Below, one piece after another: positions 16,572 to 25,712 of a DNA stretch of 64,000 nt; positions within the stretch are counted from its first letter, which is position 1; each line of letters opens with the position of its first letter. The position numbers were made by a program, and so were the translations under genes. The DNA comes from Bacteroidota bacterium. GTDB taxonomy: Bacteria > Bacteroidota > Bacteroidia > Bacteroidales > VadinHA17. The stretch is taken from contig JADFDS010000039.1 of the NCBI GenBank assembly GCA_018262715.1, positions 1 to 64,000 on the forward strand. Direction: 5' to 3'. Under the pieces are notes generated by a model. It made no database searches. It had not been told where the DNA came from and saw only the letters and a list, made by a program, of their open reading frames with translations.

Positions 16572-16616
16572 TCCGGGTAAAAACTTTCCTAAGTCTTTTT
16601 TTATTCTAAATAATTT

Positions 16617-16624
16617 TATATTTG
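16617..16624 (+). promoter_or_regulatory. Bacteroidota-type -7 box for the DUF2795 gene
   Basis: TATATTTG matches the TAnnTTTG consensus of the Bacteroidota primary sigma factor and lies 38 bp before the ATG. The -33 region is a T-run rather than a clean TTTG. Confidence 0.6.
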
Positions 16625-16662
16625 CGGACTCTTAGAAGGGTAATAAAATAACTCTCTTAATT

Positions 16663-16884
16663 ATGTATTGGACACTTGAATTAGCATCAAAACTTGAAGA
16701 CGCGCCATGGCCCGCCACAAAAGACGAGCTCATTGACTACGCGATCAGGTCAGGTGCCCCCATGGAGGTAATAGAAAACCTTCAGGAAATTGAAGATGAG
16801 GGTGATATCTACGAAAGCATTGAAGATATCTGGCCTGACTATCCCTCAAAGGACGACTTCTTCTTCAACGAAGACGAGTACTAG
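16663..16884 (+). CDS. Small DUF2795 domain protein
   Basis: 73 residues, very acidic in its C-terminal half (GDIYESIEDIWPDYPSKDDF). The pattern MYWTLELASKLEDAPWPATK...ELIDYAIRSGAP matches the short DUF2795 proteins that are almost universal in Bacteroidota and are usually single-copy. The function is unknown. It has no membrane segment or signal peptide and is presumably cytosolic. It has its own promoter (TATATTTG at 16617) and is followed by a hairpin shared with the convergent OstA-like gene. Confidence 0.85.
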   Translation: MYWTLELASKLEDAPWPATKDELIDYAIRSGAPMEVIENLQEIEDEGDIYESIEDIWPDYPSKDDFFFNEDEY

Positions 16885-16907
16885 CAGCCTTTTGCTATAA
16901 GCACACT

Positions 16908-16949
16908 AAGTGCCTGGAACGGTCATTCCGACGTCAGTTCCGGGCACTT
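16908..16949. terminator. Hairpin between the DUF2795 and OstA-like genes
   Basis: aagtgcctggaac (16908-16920) pairs with gttccgggcactt (16937-16949), a 13-bp stem with one wobble and a 16-base loop, followed by cggctttt on the plus strand. It lies between two convergent genes and probably terminates the DUF2795 transcript, possibly both. Confidence 0.7.
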
Positions 16950-16983
16950 CGGCTTTTATGAGCCCCTCTGCCTCCCGAGCTAA

Positions 16984-17054
16984 GGGCTACCGCTGGGGCT
17001 TCCTCAGGCCTTCCTCCGGGACTACCGTTGGGGCTTCTTCAGGGCTGCCTCCGG
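16984..17054. repeat. 35-bp duplication of the 3' end of the OstA-like gene
   Basis: Two imperfect copies, ggctaccgctggggcttcct (from 16985) and gactaccgttggggcttctt (from 17020), with their stop triplets 35 bp apart. The right copy is the real gene end on the minus strand (LKKPQR then TAG, cta at 17022-17024). The left copy is downstream and carries its own TAG (cta at 16987-16989). Confidence 0.8.
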
Positions 17055-18776
17055 GGGGGCCTCCCGGACTTCCTCTGGAGTTTCCTCCCGGACTTCGTCA
17101 GGAAGCGGAGGGAACAGCTCATCAATCCCCATCCCTTTACGGTCAGGCCGAAGATCAGGATGCCACCTGAACCCGTCAAGCCGCATCTCGGAGTCAGGTA
17201 CCTTCAGGGGTGGATTCAGAGTGCCGTCAGGACTCTGATTCTGGATTATCTCCACTATCCTGCTGTCCTCAAACAGTATCTCAATAGTGGCGCTTCGCGC
17301 CCGGTTGACACCAACAAGTTCTTCTCCATCAACTACATAATAAATGGCCTCACCATTCCCGGTGACCTTTATCCTGGTCAGCTTGTTATCAGTAAAATAG
17401 CCTGATAGATTCTTCCCGCTGATCTGATCATACCGTGAAGTATCAATCTCACTTACCACAAATGCACTGTTGTACATCTCCATATGGTCAGCCTTACTGT
17501 TGACTGTAAACAGGGCGATGGAATCTGCTGTCATCTGGTAAGCCCGTGACCATACAACGGGATCATCATAAAGCCTGATGACCGAGTCGAGAAATGAGTA
17601 GGAGAGAGAATCACACTTCCCCTGCATCTCACGGCTGAATATCCTGCATTCATGGAATGCCTTGAGCAGCCTGTGACTTACCCCTGCAGTGTCTTCAACA
17701 GGAATGGCCCTGAGGGTGTCAGCCCTCAGTGTGAGCGTGTCATCATCAGAAAACAGTGAAAACCAGGGTGTGCCCGTCAGCAAAAACTGCTCCGGCCGCT
17801 TCACGTACCAGGCATAATTACCCCCGCCGGTGATGTTGTCAGTGGTGTCTGTTATGGTTACCCTTCCGAAACCTTCACCTTTGCCGCTCTTCTCATCATA
17901 CCAGAGGGTGTCTCCGGTGATGCGCTGCTCCCGGTTGTCAAGCACCGCATTCTTCATAAGCTGTGAAACATCATTGCGGGTGTCACTCCACCCATTCTCA
18001 CAGTATAGATAAATACTGTCTCCGACTGCCTCGGTGGGACCGGTAAACCAGACTATCTCCCTGCTCGTGTCATAGCGCATAGTGTCAGCCGTCATCACAT
18101 AATCAGGATTGACAATCCTGACACTGTCGCGGAAGTGAAGCATCTTCCTGTCGGAGTAATAGATACCCTCCCTGCTTGTAAGGGTGTTGTCTCCGTTGAG
18201 TATACGCCCCCAGGTGTCATAGTTGGCAACCTGGGTGTTCACGTCATAGTCAATCTTGTCTGTAAAGAGCTGCATCTCCTTGTCGGAGAGAACCACACTG
18301 TCGGTCAGGAATGCCTTCCGGGTGTTGCCGTTGTACGAAAGGTACTCACCGCGGATGTGGATGGTGTCACCCTGCCAGATATGAATGTTGCTGTAAGCCA
18401 GTACCTGATTGGTGTCATCATAGTACCATGCACTGTCACAGTCCATGTACAGGTCATTGTGTTTCAGGCTGACGTTACCGTTCAGCCTGTTACGTGTACG
18501 GCCGTCAGACTGCTCATATTTCATTGAATCAGAGTGCAGTATCTCTACCCTCCTGCGGCCGGGGGTGTCCTGTGCCCGGAGGTGGCATGACAGAAGCAGG
18601 AAGAAAAGAGGCAAAAGAATCCGGCCAGGGTTACAGAGATATTGCAGCTGTAAATAACTGCCTGCCCTGCTCCGCGAGCCGGTGGGCGGCAATGCGCACC
18701 GGGAAGCACTTCGGGATATGAATCCTGCTGTTATTTTCCTGGCTATTCTAACCATCCGGAATAGTGGAAGCTGCAT
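17022..18776 (-). CDS. OstA/LptA-like outer-membrane assembly protein
   Basis: 584 residues (563 if the ATG at 18755 is used). After a hydrophobic segment (ILLPLFFLLLSC, residues about 53-64) come repeated beta-strand units typical of OstA/LptA domains: SDSMKYEQSDGRTRNRLNGN, YMDCDSAWYYDDTNQVLAYS and IRGEYLSYNGNTRKAFLTDS. These proteins form beta-jellyroll bridges that carry lipopolysaccharide to the outer membrane. The Bacteroidota form is larger than E. coli LptA. The signal sequence sits unusually far from either ATG, so the start is uncertain. The C terminus is Pro/Glu-rich with internal repeats (DEVREETPEEVREAPPEA), and a 35-bp duplication copies the gene end. The gene overlaps surA by 34 bp. 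Confidence 0.8.
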   Translation of the reverse strand: MQLPLFRMVRIARKITAGFISRSASRCALPPTGSRSRAGSYLQLQYLCNPGRILLPLFFLLLSCHLRAQDTPGRRRVEILHSDSMKYEQSDGRTRNRLNGNVSLKHNDLYMDCDSAWYYDDTNQVLAYSNIHIWQGDTIHIRGEYLSYNGNTRKAFLTDSVVLSDKEMQLFTDKIDYDVNTQVANYDTWGRILNGDNTLTSREGIYYSDRKMLHFRDSVRIVNPDYVMTADTMRYDTSREIVWFTGPTEAVGDSIYLYCENGWSDTRNDVSQLMKNAVLDNREQRITGDTLWYDEKSGKGEGFGRVTITDTTDNITGGGNYAWYVKRPEQFLLTGTPWFSLFSDDDTLTLRADTLRAIPVEDTAGVSHRLLKAFHECRIFSREMQGKCDSLSYSFLDSVIRLYDDPVVWSRAYQMTADSIALFTVNSKADHMEMYNSAFVVSEIDTSRYDQISGKNLSGYFTDNKLTRIKVTGNGEAIYYVVDGEELVGVNRARSATIEILFEDSRIVEIIQNQSPDGTLNPPLKVPDSEMRLDGFRWHPDLRPDRKGMGIDELFPPLPDEVREETPEEVREAPPEAALKKPQR

Positions 18777-20092
18777 CCGCGGAAGTCTTCGCTGACACGG
18801 ATGTACGTCCTCTTGATCTTGTCAACAACCCACTCCTCGTATTTGCGGCCCTGCTTTTCCCTCAGAGCTGCTTCGGAAAGATAGTTGTAGTCTTCCTGCA
18901 TGTTGACCCTGTGGGCGGCTATCTCCTCGTCAAGCCTGACAATGCAATAGACGCTGTTTCCCTTCGGATCCGTGCTACGGAACGGATCGGAGATCTCTCC
19001 CAGTTTCATGTCTCTTACCACCAGGTTAATTTCCCTGGGCAACTCGTCAAGAGTTAGCCAGTTGACTCTTTCAGCCGGATTCTCGCTAACCATCTTTCCG
19101 CCGTTGGCACGAGTGGTTTTGTCGGATGAATACCTCATGGCAGCCATTGTAAAGGATACGCTGTCAGAGCGGACCAGGTTGGCGATGCTGTCGAGCCTTA
19201 GGATGGCCCATTCGGTCTGTTCGGCCGAAAGCTTCGGTTTTAAAAGAATATGACGCGAGTTGACCATGTCTCCCTTCCTTTCAATAAGCTGGATGATGTG
19301 AAAACCGGCCTCTGTTTCAACTATTTTGGACACTACGCCCTGCTTCAGGCTCCATGCTACCTCTGCATATGGTTTGTACAACTCACCCCTGGTCATAAAT
19401 CCCAACTCGCCTCCTCGAGGAGCCGAACCCGGGTCCTCGGAATACACCATTGCCAATGTGCTGAAACTTTCACCGTTGATGATACGGCTGCGCAGGTCTA
19501 GGAGCCTCTGACGCACCTCTGCCTTGCTGGCATCCATATCAGGCGGCTCTACCGTTATGATGCTCAGCTGTACCTTCCTCGGTACCAGAGGAAGCGAGTC
19601 ACGGGGAATGGTGTTGTAATATTTTTTTACCTCCTCCGGAGTGACTGCTATACCTTTCGCGATGGTCCCCTGGGTCTCCTGGACTATGTATTGGTTGGTG
19701 AGCATCTCCCGCAAATCCTTGCGGATCTCTGCCATGCTCTTGTTGAAATAGGTTTCCAGGGCCTGCTCCGAACCGGCACGCCTTACGTAATCAGTCAGCC
19801 TGCTGTTCAGGTCAGACTCGACGGTCTCCGTCGAAACCTCGATGGAGTCAATCCTGGCCTGGTCAAGGAAAAGCTTCTGTACCAGCTGGTCCTCAAAGAT
19901 ACGGCACCTGAGCTGCTCCACGGGAGTGGGATCACGCTCAGCCTTGAGCTGAACCACCTGCCCCTCGATGTCAGAGAGGTAGATTACCTCATTGCCCACA
20001 ACAGCCACAACCGATTCAACCACCTGTTGCCCGGCTGCACCGTACACCGCCATTACTGCCAGCGCACATGATAAAATGATATTCTTCTTCAT
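18743..20092 (-). CDS. Periplasmic peptidyl-prolyl isomerase, SurA-like
   Basis: 449 residues from the ATG at 20092 (a TTG three codons upstream is unlikely). The signal peptide KNIILSCALAVMAVYGAAGQ is followed by a SurA N-terminal chaperone domain (VVESVVAVVGNEVIYLSDIE) and two parvulin-type modules: one typical (LSIITVEPPD ... VYSEDPGSAPRGGELGFMTRGEL ... GVVSKIVETEAGFHIIQL) and one more diverged (NSRHILLKPKLS ... YSSDKTTRANGGKMV). SurA escorts outer-membrane proteins through the periplasm. The next gene is OstA-like and the previous one a second SurA-like lipoprotein, so the cluster serves envelope assembly. Confidence 0.9.
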   Translation of the reverse strand: MKKNIILSCALAVMAVYGAAGQQVVESVVAVVGNEVIYLSDIEGQVVQLKAERDPTPVEQLRCRIFEDQLVQKLFLDQARIDSIEVSTETVESDLNSRLTDYVRRAGSEQALETYFNKSMAEIRKDLREMLTNQYIVQETQGTIAKGIAVTPEEVKKYYNTIPRDSLPLVPRKVQLSIITVEPPDMDASKAEVRQRLLDLRSRIINGESFSTLAMVYSEDPGSAPRGGELGFMTRGELYKPYAEVAWSLKQGVVSKIVETEAGFHIIQLIERKGDMVNSRHILLKPKLSAEQTEWAILRLDSIANLVRSDSVSFTMAAMRYSSDKTTRANGGKMVSENPAERVNWLTLDELPREINLVVRDMKLGEISDPFRSTDPKGNSVYCIVRLDEEIAAHRVNMQEDYNYLSEAALREKQGRKYEEWVVDKIKRTYIRVSEDFRGCSFHYSGWLE

Positions 20093-20107
20093 CCTTTTCA
20101 ATCCCTT

Positions 20108-20956
20108 CTAATAGAGTTTCAATGTGTTGTTGCTCACAGCCTCATTGTAGATGCCGTCTTCGAGCTTCTGCAGGAAATCGTTCCTCCTGTTGTTGAGGAT
20201 TATGGTCCTGACCTGTCCCCTTATATATTCAAACGGTGCAACGCTGTTCCTCAGCCTGTATTCCCTTATTGCGATGAAATAGGAAAACCTGTCATCCTTC
20301 AGCTCAACGGCGCTGTTCCTTGCCAGCCACTGTTCCTGGTCAACTGACTCGAACGGCACCTCCATGAGAAGCTGGGTGAAGGGGATCCATTCATCACTGT
20401 AATCTTCAAACCGTAACCCGAACCGGGTGCAAATGTCTTCAAGCTCCCGGATATCAGCTGACTCCTGTGACCGGTAAAGCTTCCTGATCCGGTCAAGCTC
20501 TGACATCCCTTCCGGTACTTTGATGTAAAGAGCCCTTATGAGGTTCGAAGTGAGGGTAAAGGTACTGAGGTTGCTGACATAGTAATCCTGCACTTCGTTG
20601 TCAGTAACGGTGGTATCCATTCTCTGGATAATCATCTGGTGCTGGTACTGATAAATCAGGAGATTGTTCCTCATCTCATTGAGCTGCCTGTTGACCTCAG
20701 CCTTGTATTCGGGAGTGAGGTTCTCTTCGGCCCGCAGGGCCATGAGCTCCTTACGGGCCCACTGCCTGATGTAGCTCTGTACGGCCGAGGTGCTGTCTGC
20801 CTTGCTCATACCTTCCATCATAAGCCCTGATGGTATCTGGTCAAGATAGAGTACTCTGTCACCGGCACGTGCCACAGCGTTTCTGTTCTCATCAGTGCCG
20901 GCATGGCGGCATGAGACAACTGCAAGGAGCAGGAGAGGGATGATAAGCCTGACCAT
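20108..20956 (-). CDS. SurA-N-like lipoprotein, putative periplasmic chaperone
   Basis: 282 residues. A lipoprotein signal peptide (LIIPLLLLAVVSC, lipobox Cys at about residue 16) precedes a helical domain resembling the SurA N-terminal chaperone region (VARAGDRVLYLDQIP, a glutamine- and arginine-rich helix RQLNEMRNNLLIYQYQHQ and DNEVQDYYVSN). No clear parvulin active site is present, so it is probably a chaperone without isomerase activity. It lies 15 bp before surA and 2 bp after guaB. I recognise this gene neighbourhood as common in Bacteroidota, but the protein has no standard name. Confidence 0.7.
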   Translation of the reverse strand: MVRLIIPLLLLAVVSCRHAGTDENRNAVARAGDRVLYLDQIPSGLMMEGMSKADSTSAVQSYIRQWARKELMALRAEENLTPEYKAEVNRQLNEMRNNLLIYQYQHQMIIQRMDTTVTDNEVQDYYVSNLSTFTLTSNLIRALYIKVPEGMSELDRIRKLYRSQESADIRELEDICTRFGLRFEDYSDEWIPFTQLLMEVPFESVDQEQWLARNSAVELKDDRFSYFIAIREYRLRNSVAPFEYIRGQVRTIILNNRRNDFLQKLEDGIYNEAVSNNTLKLY

Positions 20957-20958
20957 TA

Positions 20959-22449
20959 TCAGTATTCGTTTATTTTGCGGCTGTAGTTAGGAGCCTCCCG
21001 GGTGATGGTCACATCATGGGGATGGCTCTCAGTGACGCCGGCAGTGGTTACCCTGACAAAACGCCCTTCACGCTTGAGTGTGGCTATGTCACGTGCCCCG
21101 CAGTAACCCATCCCTGAGCGCAGGCCGCCAAGGAACTGGTAAATCACCTCGGTGAGAGTGCCCTTGTAGGGAACACGCGCCGTGATACCCTCAGGAACAA
21201 GCTTGTGAATGTCATCCTCCATGTCCTGGAAGTACCTGTCCTTTGACCCCATCTGCATTGCCTCCACCGAGCCCATGCCGCGATAGGTCTTGAATTTCCT
21301 GCCGTTGTAGATGATGGTTTCACCGGGTGACTCCTCAACACCGGCAAATAGTGACCCTGCCATGATGCTGTCAGCTCCGGCGGCAATTGCCTTGACAATG
21401 TCACCGGAATACCTGATGCCGCCGTCAGCGATCACGGGAACTCCGCTGCCTTCTATGGCGCGTGCCACGTTGTATATCGCAGACAACTGAGGTACACCTA
21501 CCCCTGCAACTACCCTTGTGGTACAGATGGAACCGGGCCCGATACCCACCTTCACCGCATCAGCGCCCTCCTCAACCAGCTTCCTGGCTGCCTCCGCGGT
21601 GCCAATGTTCCCGACAACAACCTCGGTACGGGGAAAGTTCTTTTTAATCTCCCTCAGAATTTCTATCACACTCTTCGTATGCCCGTGAGCTGTATCAATG
21701 GCTATGGCGTCAACGCCGGCGCCCACCAGCGCCTCAACCCTGGAGAGGGTATTGGGTGCAATGCCCACTGCGGCGGCGGCCCTCAGCCGCCCCTTGTCAT
21801 CCTTGCATGCGTTGGGCCTGTCTTTTGCTTTTGTAATGTCCTTGTAGGTCACCAGCCCCTTCAGCCTTCCCTTCTCATCAACAATGGGAAGCTTCTCTAT
21901 CTTGTGCTTCTGCAGTATCTCAGCGGCAGCCGCCAGATCTGTCTGATGACTGAGGGTGATAAGCCTCTCAAGAGGTGTCATGATCTCACTGATACGACGC
22001 GAATAGTCAGTCTCGAAACGAAGATCACGATTGGTGACAATCCCTGCCAGCGCACCGTCTTCATGAATTACCGGAATGCCGCCGATCTTGAACTCCTTCA
22101 TCAGCGCCAGGGCATCAGCCACTGAGGCCCCGTCAGAGATGGTGACAGGATCAAAAATCATAACACTCTCCGCACGCTTTACCTTCCGCACCTGGGCAGC
22201 CTGCTGACTGACTGACATATTCTTGTGAATCACGCCGATACCGCCCTCACGGGCGATGGCTATTGCAAGCTCTGCCTCGGTGACGGTATCCATGGCCGCC
22301 GAAACAATGGGAGTGTTGATGATGATGTTCCGTGTGAACTTTGACCTGAGATCAACGTTTCGCGGCAAAACCTCCGAGTAGGCCGGAAGGAGCAGCACAT
22401 CATCGAAGGTCAGACCTTCAAACAGCAGTTTATCTTCAGAGAATGACAT
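20959..22449 (-). CDS. guaB: Inosine-5'-monophosphate dehydrogenase
   Basis: 496 residues. IMP dehydrogenase, which oxidises IMP to XMP with NAD+, the committed step of GMP synthesis. The TIM barrel starts [15 protein letters not shown] and is interrupted by two CBS domains (about residues 95-215, for example [15 protein letters not shown]). The active-site loop [15 protein letters not shown] contains the catalytic Cys, and [19 protein letters not shown] and the mobile flap KDRYFQ are present. Length is normal. It is the first gene of a minus-strand set with the three envelope genes, 2 bp before the SurA-like lipoprotein, so co-transcription is likely. The promoter is in the 130-bp region divergent from recQ. 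Confidence 0.97.
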   Translation of the reverse strand: MSFSEDKLLFEGLTFDDVLLLPAYSEVLPRNVDLRSKFTRNIIINTPIVSAAMDTVTEAELAIAIAREGGIGVIHKNMSVSQQAAQVRKVKRAESVMIFDPVTISDGASVADALALMKEFKIGGIPVIHEDGALAGIVTNRDLRFETDYSRRISEIMTPLERLITLSHQTDLAAAAEILQKHKIEKLPIVDEKGRLKGLVTYKDITKAKDRPNACKDDKGRLRAAAAVGIAPNTLSRVEALVGAGVDAIAIDTAHGHTKSVIEILREIKKNFPRTEVVVGNIGTAEAARKLVEEGADAVKVGIGPGSICTTRVVAGVGVPQLSAIYNVARAIEGSGVPVIADGGIRYSGDIVKAIAAGADSIMAGSLFAGVEESPGETIIYNGRKFKTYRGMGSVEAMQMGSKDRYFQDMEDDIHKLVPEGITARVPYKGTLTEVIYQFLGGLRSGMGYCGARDIATLKREGRFVRVTTAGVTESHPHDVTITREAPNYSRKINEY

Positions 22450-22550
22450 CGGGCAAGGGTTTTTTTTACTTGGGGCGAAAATTACAAAAAATTGCTAAGC
22501 ACCTGCATATCTTAAATGTCAATAAAAGGTTAAAAGTAAGATTGAGTTAT

Positions 22551-22558
22551 TAAATTTG
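22551..22558 (+). promoter_or_regulatory. Bacteroidota-type -7 box for recQ
   Basis: TAAATTTG fits TAnnTTTG and lies 21 bp before the recQ ATG, implying a very short leader. No clean -33 TTTG is seen at the expected distance. Confidence 0.55.
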
Positions 22559-22579
22559 TATTAAACAGCCTGCAAAACC

Positions 22580-24490
22580 ATGCTGCCGGATATCTACAGG
22601 GAGACTCTCGCACGGTACTGGGGATTCACGTCCTTCAGGCCCATGCAGGAGGAGATCATTGAGTCAGTGGTCTCCGGATCTGACGTGGTGGGCCTTCTCC
22701 CGACCGGCGGCGGCAAATCGGTAACCTACCAGCTGCCTCCCGTTGCCGGTGAGGGACTATGCCTGGTCATCACACCCCTGATAGCACTGATGAAAGACCA
22801 GGTGGTAAGACTTAAGACAATGAATATCAAAGCTATGGCCATTCATAGCGGCATGACCCGCGAAGAAGTGGAAATATCCCTTGATAACTGCCTGTACGGC
22901 GACTACAGGCTGCTGTATGTCAGCCCCGAAAGACTTCAGACACCGATGTTCAGGGCCCGCCTGCCGAGATTCAACTTCACCCTCGTGGCTGTTGACGAAG
23001 CCCACTGCATATCACAGTGGGGATATGACTTCAGACCCTCATACCTCCATATCGCGGAAATAAGGGATATGATGAATGAGGATGTCCCATTCCTTGCCCT
23101 GACGGCGACTGCCACCCCGCGGGTTGTGGATGACATCATCTCAAGACTGAAGATGAAGAACCCGAAGGTCCACCGCACCAGCTTCCGGAGACCCAATATC
23201 ACCTATATGGTAAGGGAGGTGGAGGATAAGAACACATACGTCCTGCGAAGCCTCAAAAAGGAACAGGGCAGCGGAATAATCTATGTGAGCAGCCGGAAAA
23301 GGGCAAAGGAGGTGGCTGAGATGCTTGTGGCTAACAATATTAAGGCCGACTTCTACCACGCCGGACTGCCACAGGAAATGCGTGACAGGAAACAGACCTC
23401 ATGGAGCGCCGGCGAAACCCGCGTGATAGTGGCTACCAACGCCTTCGGCATGGGAATTGACAAGGCCGATGTCAGGTTCGTCATCCACTGGGACTGCCCT
23501 GACTCCGTGGAGGCATACTACCAGGAATCGGGCCGAGCTGGCCGCGACGGGAAACCCTCATTCTCCGTGCTGCTCTGGTCTCAGGATGAAAAGAGAAAGC
23601 TGGCTGACTCGGTACGCATAAAATTTCCGCCGGTGGAACGGATAAAAGATGTCTACGAAGCTATCGGCAACTTCTATCAGCTCCCGGTCGGCTCAGGCAG
23701 GAACAGCGTGCACGACTTCGACCTGTGGAAGTTCGTTTCGGCATTCCGGTTCTCTGTGACCGAAACATACAACAGCCTCAACTTCCTCCAGAAGGAGGGA
23801 TACCTTGAATTTACGGATGAGATAAACAATCCTTCACGGGTGCATTTCGTGGTGACACGCGATGACCTTTACAAGTTCCAGGTAGCCAACGAGGAGTATG
23901 ACAGGTTCATCAAACTGCTCCTCCGCACCTACAGCGGCATGTTCTCTGAATTTGTTCCGGTCAATGAAGAAAACCTGGCTGCAAGGTCAGGCCTTACCCG
24001 CGAAGCCATTTACCAGTACCTCCTGAGGCTCTCATCACAGGGAATAATTCATTTTATCCCGGGGAAGAAGAGCCCGCTGGTCATTTTCACCGAGGAACGG
24101 CTTGACCGCAGCCACCTCCGCATCTCACCCGAACTCTACCTTAAGGTGAAGGAAAACTACATTGAACGGGTTGCCCGGATCACTGACTATGCCGAAAACA
24201 AAACCCGTTGCCGCCCTGCTTTCCTGGCCGCTTACTTCGGCGAGGAATCGGGCAGATGCGGACTGTGTGACACCTGCCAGGAGAGAAACGAACTTGAGCT
24301 GAGTAAGTATGAGTTCGATCTGATAATCGATAAAATAAAGGAACTGCTTGCCGAAAAACCCCTCAGGCCTGAGGAACTGGAGGAGCAGATCGACCTTCCG
24401 CGGGAAAAAAGCATCAAAGTCATCCGGTGGCTCCTTGACCATGAGAAACTGGTTTATGACAGTGATCACAGACTTACCTGGAAAAGGTAA
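22580..24490 (+). CDS. recQ: ATP-dependent DNA helicase RecQ
   Basis: 636 residues. The superfamily 2 helicase core has motif 0 YWGFTSFRPMQEEIIESV, Walker A LLPTGGGKSVTYQLP, DEAH in VAVDEAHCISQWGYDFRPSY, motif III LTATATPRV and motif VI QESGRAGRDGKPS. The RecQ C-terminal zinc-binding Cys set is represented by KTRCRPAFLAAYFGEE and CGLCDTCQ. The region after about residue 520 is a winged-helix segment; no HRDC domain is obvious, as in many Bacteroidota RecQ proteins of this length. It unwinds 3'-to-5' in recombination and fork repair. It is divergent from guaB and followed by the DUF5063 gene with its own promoter. Confidence 0.95.
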   Translation: MLPDIYRETLARYWGFTSFRPMQEEIIESVVSGSDVVGLLPTGGGKSVTYQLPPVAGEGLCLVITPLIALMKDQVVRLKTMNIKAMAIHSGMTREEVEISLDNCLYGDYRLLYVSPERLQTPMFRARLPRFNFTLVAVDEAHCISQWGYDFRPSYLHIAEIRDMMNEDVPFLALTATATPRVVDDIISRLKMKNPKVHRTSFRRPNITYMVREVEDKNTYVLRSLKKEQGSGIIYVSSRKRAKEVAEMLVANNIKADFYHAGLPQEMRDRKQTSWSAGETRVIVATNAFGMGIDKADVRFVIHWDCPDSVEAYYQESGRAGRDGKPSFSVLLWSQDEKRKLADSVRIKFPPVERIKDVYEAIGNFYQLPVGSGRNSVHDFDLWKFVSAFRFSVTETYNSLNFLQKEGYLEFTDEINNPSRVHFVVTRDDLYKFQVANEEYDRFIKLLLRTYSGMFSEFVPVNEENLAARSGLTREAIYQYLLRLSSQGIIHFIPGKKSPLVIFTEERLDRSHLRISPELYLKVKENYIERVARITDYAENKTRCRPAFLAAYFGEESGRCGLCDTCQERNELELSKYEFDLIIDKIKELLAEKPLRPEELEEQIDLPREKSIKVIRWLLDHEKLVYDSDHRLTWKR

Positions 24491-24537
24491 CCCGCCTCCT
24501 TTTATCAACAAATTCCCGGTTTTAAGACTGAAATGAA

Positions 24538-24545
24538 TACTTTTG
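24538..24545 (+). promoter_or_regulatory. Bacteroidota-type -7 box for the DUF5063 gene
   Basis: TACTTTTG matches TAnnTTTG, 19 bp before the ATG, with T-rich sequence (ggtttt) at about the -33 position. It makes DUF5063-exonuclease-rlmI-tex a likely transcription unit separate from recQ. Confidence 0.6.
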
Positions 24546-24564
24546 CCCCGTTGATCTGTTCATT

Positions 24565-25125
24565 ATGGAAAAAGAGGAAAAGGTTATTTATTCCCGCCAG
24601 GTGGTTGAGTTTGCCGCTTCAGCGAACGAGTACTGCAAATACCTGGAGTCAACCCGGGAAATCAACGGCATAGAGATACTCAAGGTGTTGCAGCGCCTCC
24701 TGCCGTTCATATACCTGAGGGGATCACTGTTGCCACTCCTGGAACCGGTGCTTGAGGAACCCAACGAAAAAACCGTCACGGAATTCGACTGGACCAGGAT
24801 GCATGAAAACCTGCTTTCAAAACTGGGCAACAATGACCCTTTCCCGGTCATTGTGTCAGTGGGTGACCCCGCTGACGGACTCTATACAGGCAGTATTTCT
24901 GAAAACCTGAGTGATATTTACCAGGACCTGAAAGATTTCATTGTCAGCTATAAAAGCGGTAATGAAGAGGTGATGAATGATGCCGTCTGGGAGGTGCTGA
25001 TGAACTTCGAGGAATTCTGGGGAAAGAAACTGCTGAACGTGCTCACGGCGATCCATACCGTCCTCTATTCCGAAGATGACACGATTGCTGGCAACGAACA
25101 GAATGAAGATGACGAAACAATATAA
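24565..25125 (+). CDS. DUF5063 domain protein
   Basis: 186 residues, all-helical and acidic, with no signal peptide or membrane segment. It matches the DUF5063 family of Bacteroidota by the patterns VVEFAASANEYCKYLE, LQRLLPFIYLRGSLLP and DIYQDLKDFIVSYKSGNEEV. The function is unknown. Its 3' end overlaps the start of the 3'-5' exonuclease gene by about 23 bp, and this DUF5063-exonuclease pairing suggests a link to nucleic-acid processing; that is inference only. Confidence 0.8.
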   Translation: MEKEEKVIYSRQVVEFAASANEYCKYLESTREINGIEILKVLQRLLPFIYLRGSLLPLLEPVLEEPNEKTVTEFDWTRMHENLLSKLGNNDPFPVIVSVGDPADGLYTGSISENLSDIYQDLKDFIVSYKSGNEEVMNDAVWEVLMNFEEFWGKKLLNVLTAIHTVLYSEDDTIAGNEQNEDDETI

Positions 25126-25702
25126 CGGAAGCATTACCGATGATGAACTGAGAAGACTGCCTCTGCTGCAGTTTGAGGGGAGGGTGACCCTGGTTGACAA
25201 TATGGAAAAGTTCCGCAGGGTCATGGGCGATATAGGCAGACCCTCATTGCTGGGATTTGATACCGAAACCAGGCCGTCATTCAAAAAGGGGAGGAGATAC
25301 AAGGTGGCGCTCCTGCAGCTTGCTGATGCTGACCGGGCATGGCTCTTCAGGCTCAACATGATCGGCCTTCCGCCCGAACTGGCAGCGCTGCTCTCTGACA
25401 GGAACATAGTCAAAACAGGTGTTGCTATACGCGACGATATAAAAGCCCTTCGGGCACTTACCCCCTTCGAACCGCACGGATTCATTGACCTTCAGAGCGT
25501 TGTGGTTGATCATGGAATACAGGAACTGGGCCTCAAGAAACTCACGGCTATCGTTCTCGGATACTCTATCTCAAAGTCGCAGCAGGTTTCAAACTGGGAG
25601 GCTCCCGCACTGACCGAACCGCAACAGCTCTACGCTGCCACAGATGCCTGGGTGTGCCGGAGCATTTACCTTGCCCTTAACGGGAAGGAAACTTATCAAT
25701 AA
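25103..25702 (+). CDS. 3'-5' exonuclease, RNase D/DnaQ-like
   Basis: About 199 residues from the ATG at 25103 (or 197 from 25109). DEDD-type exonuclease: motif I LLGFDTETRPSF (Asp/Glu pair), motif II VAIRDDIKAL (Asp) and motif III YAATDAWVCRSIY (Tyr and Asp of DEDDy). It lacks the HRDC domains of true RNase D and resembles the small WRN-exonuclease/ribonuclease-D-like proteins common in Bacteroidota. It probably trims RNA or DNA 3' ends. It overlaps the end of the DUF5063 gene and ends 10 bp before the RlmI-like gene. Confidence 0.85.
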   Translation: MKMTKQYNGSITDDELRRLPLLQFEGRVTLVDNMEKFRRVMGDIGRPSLLGFDTETRPSFKKGRRYKVALLQLADADRAWLFRLNMIGLPPELAALLSDRNIVKTGVAIRDDIKALRALTPFEPHGFIDLQSVVVDHGIQELGLKKLTAIVLGYSISKSQQVSNWEAPALTEPQQLYAATDAWVCRSIYLALNGKETYQ

Positions 25703-25712
25703 GCCACTATCA

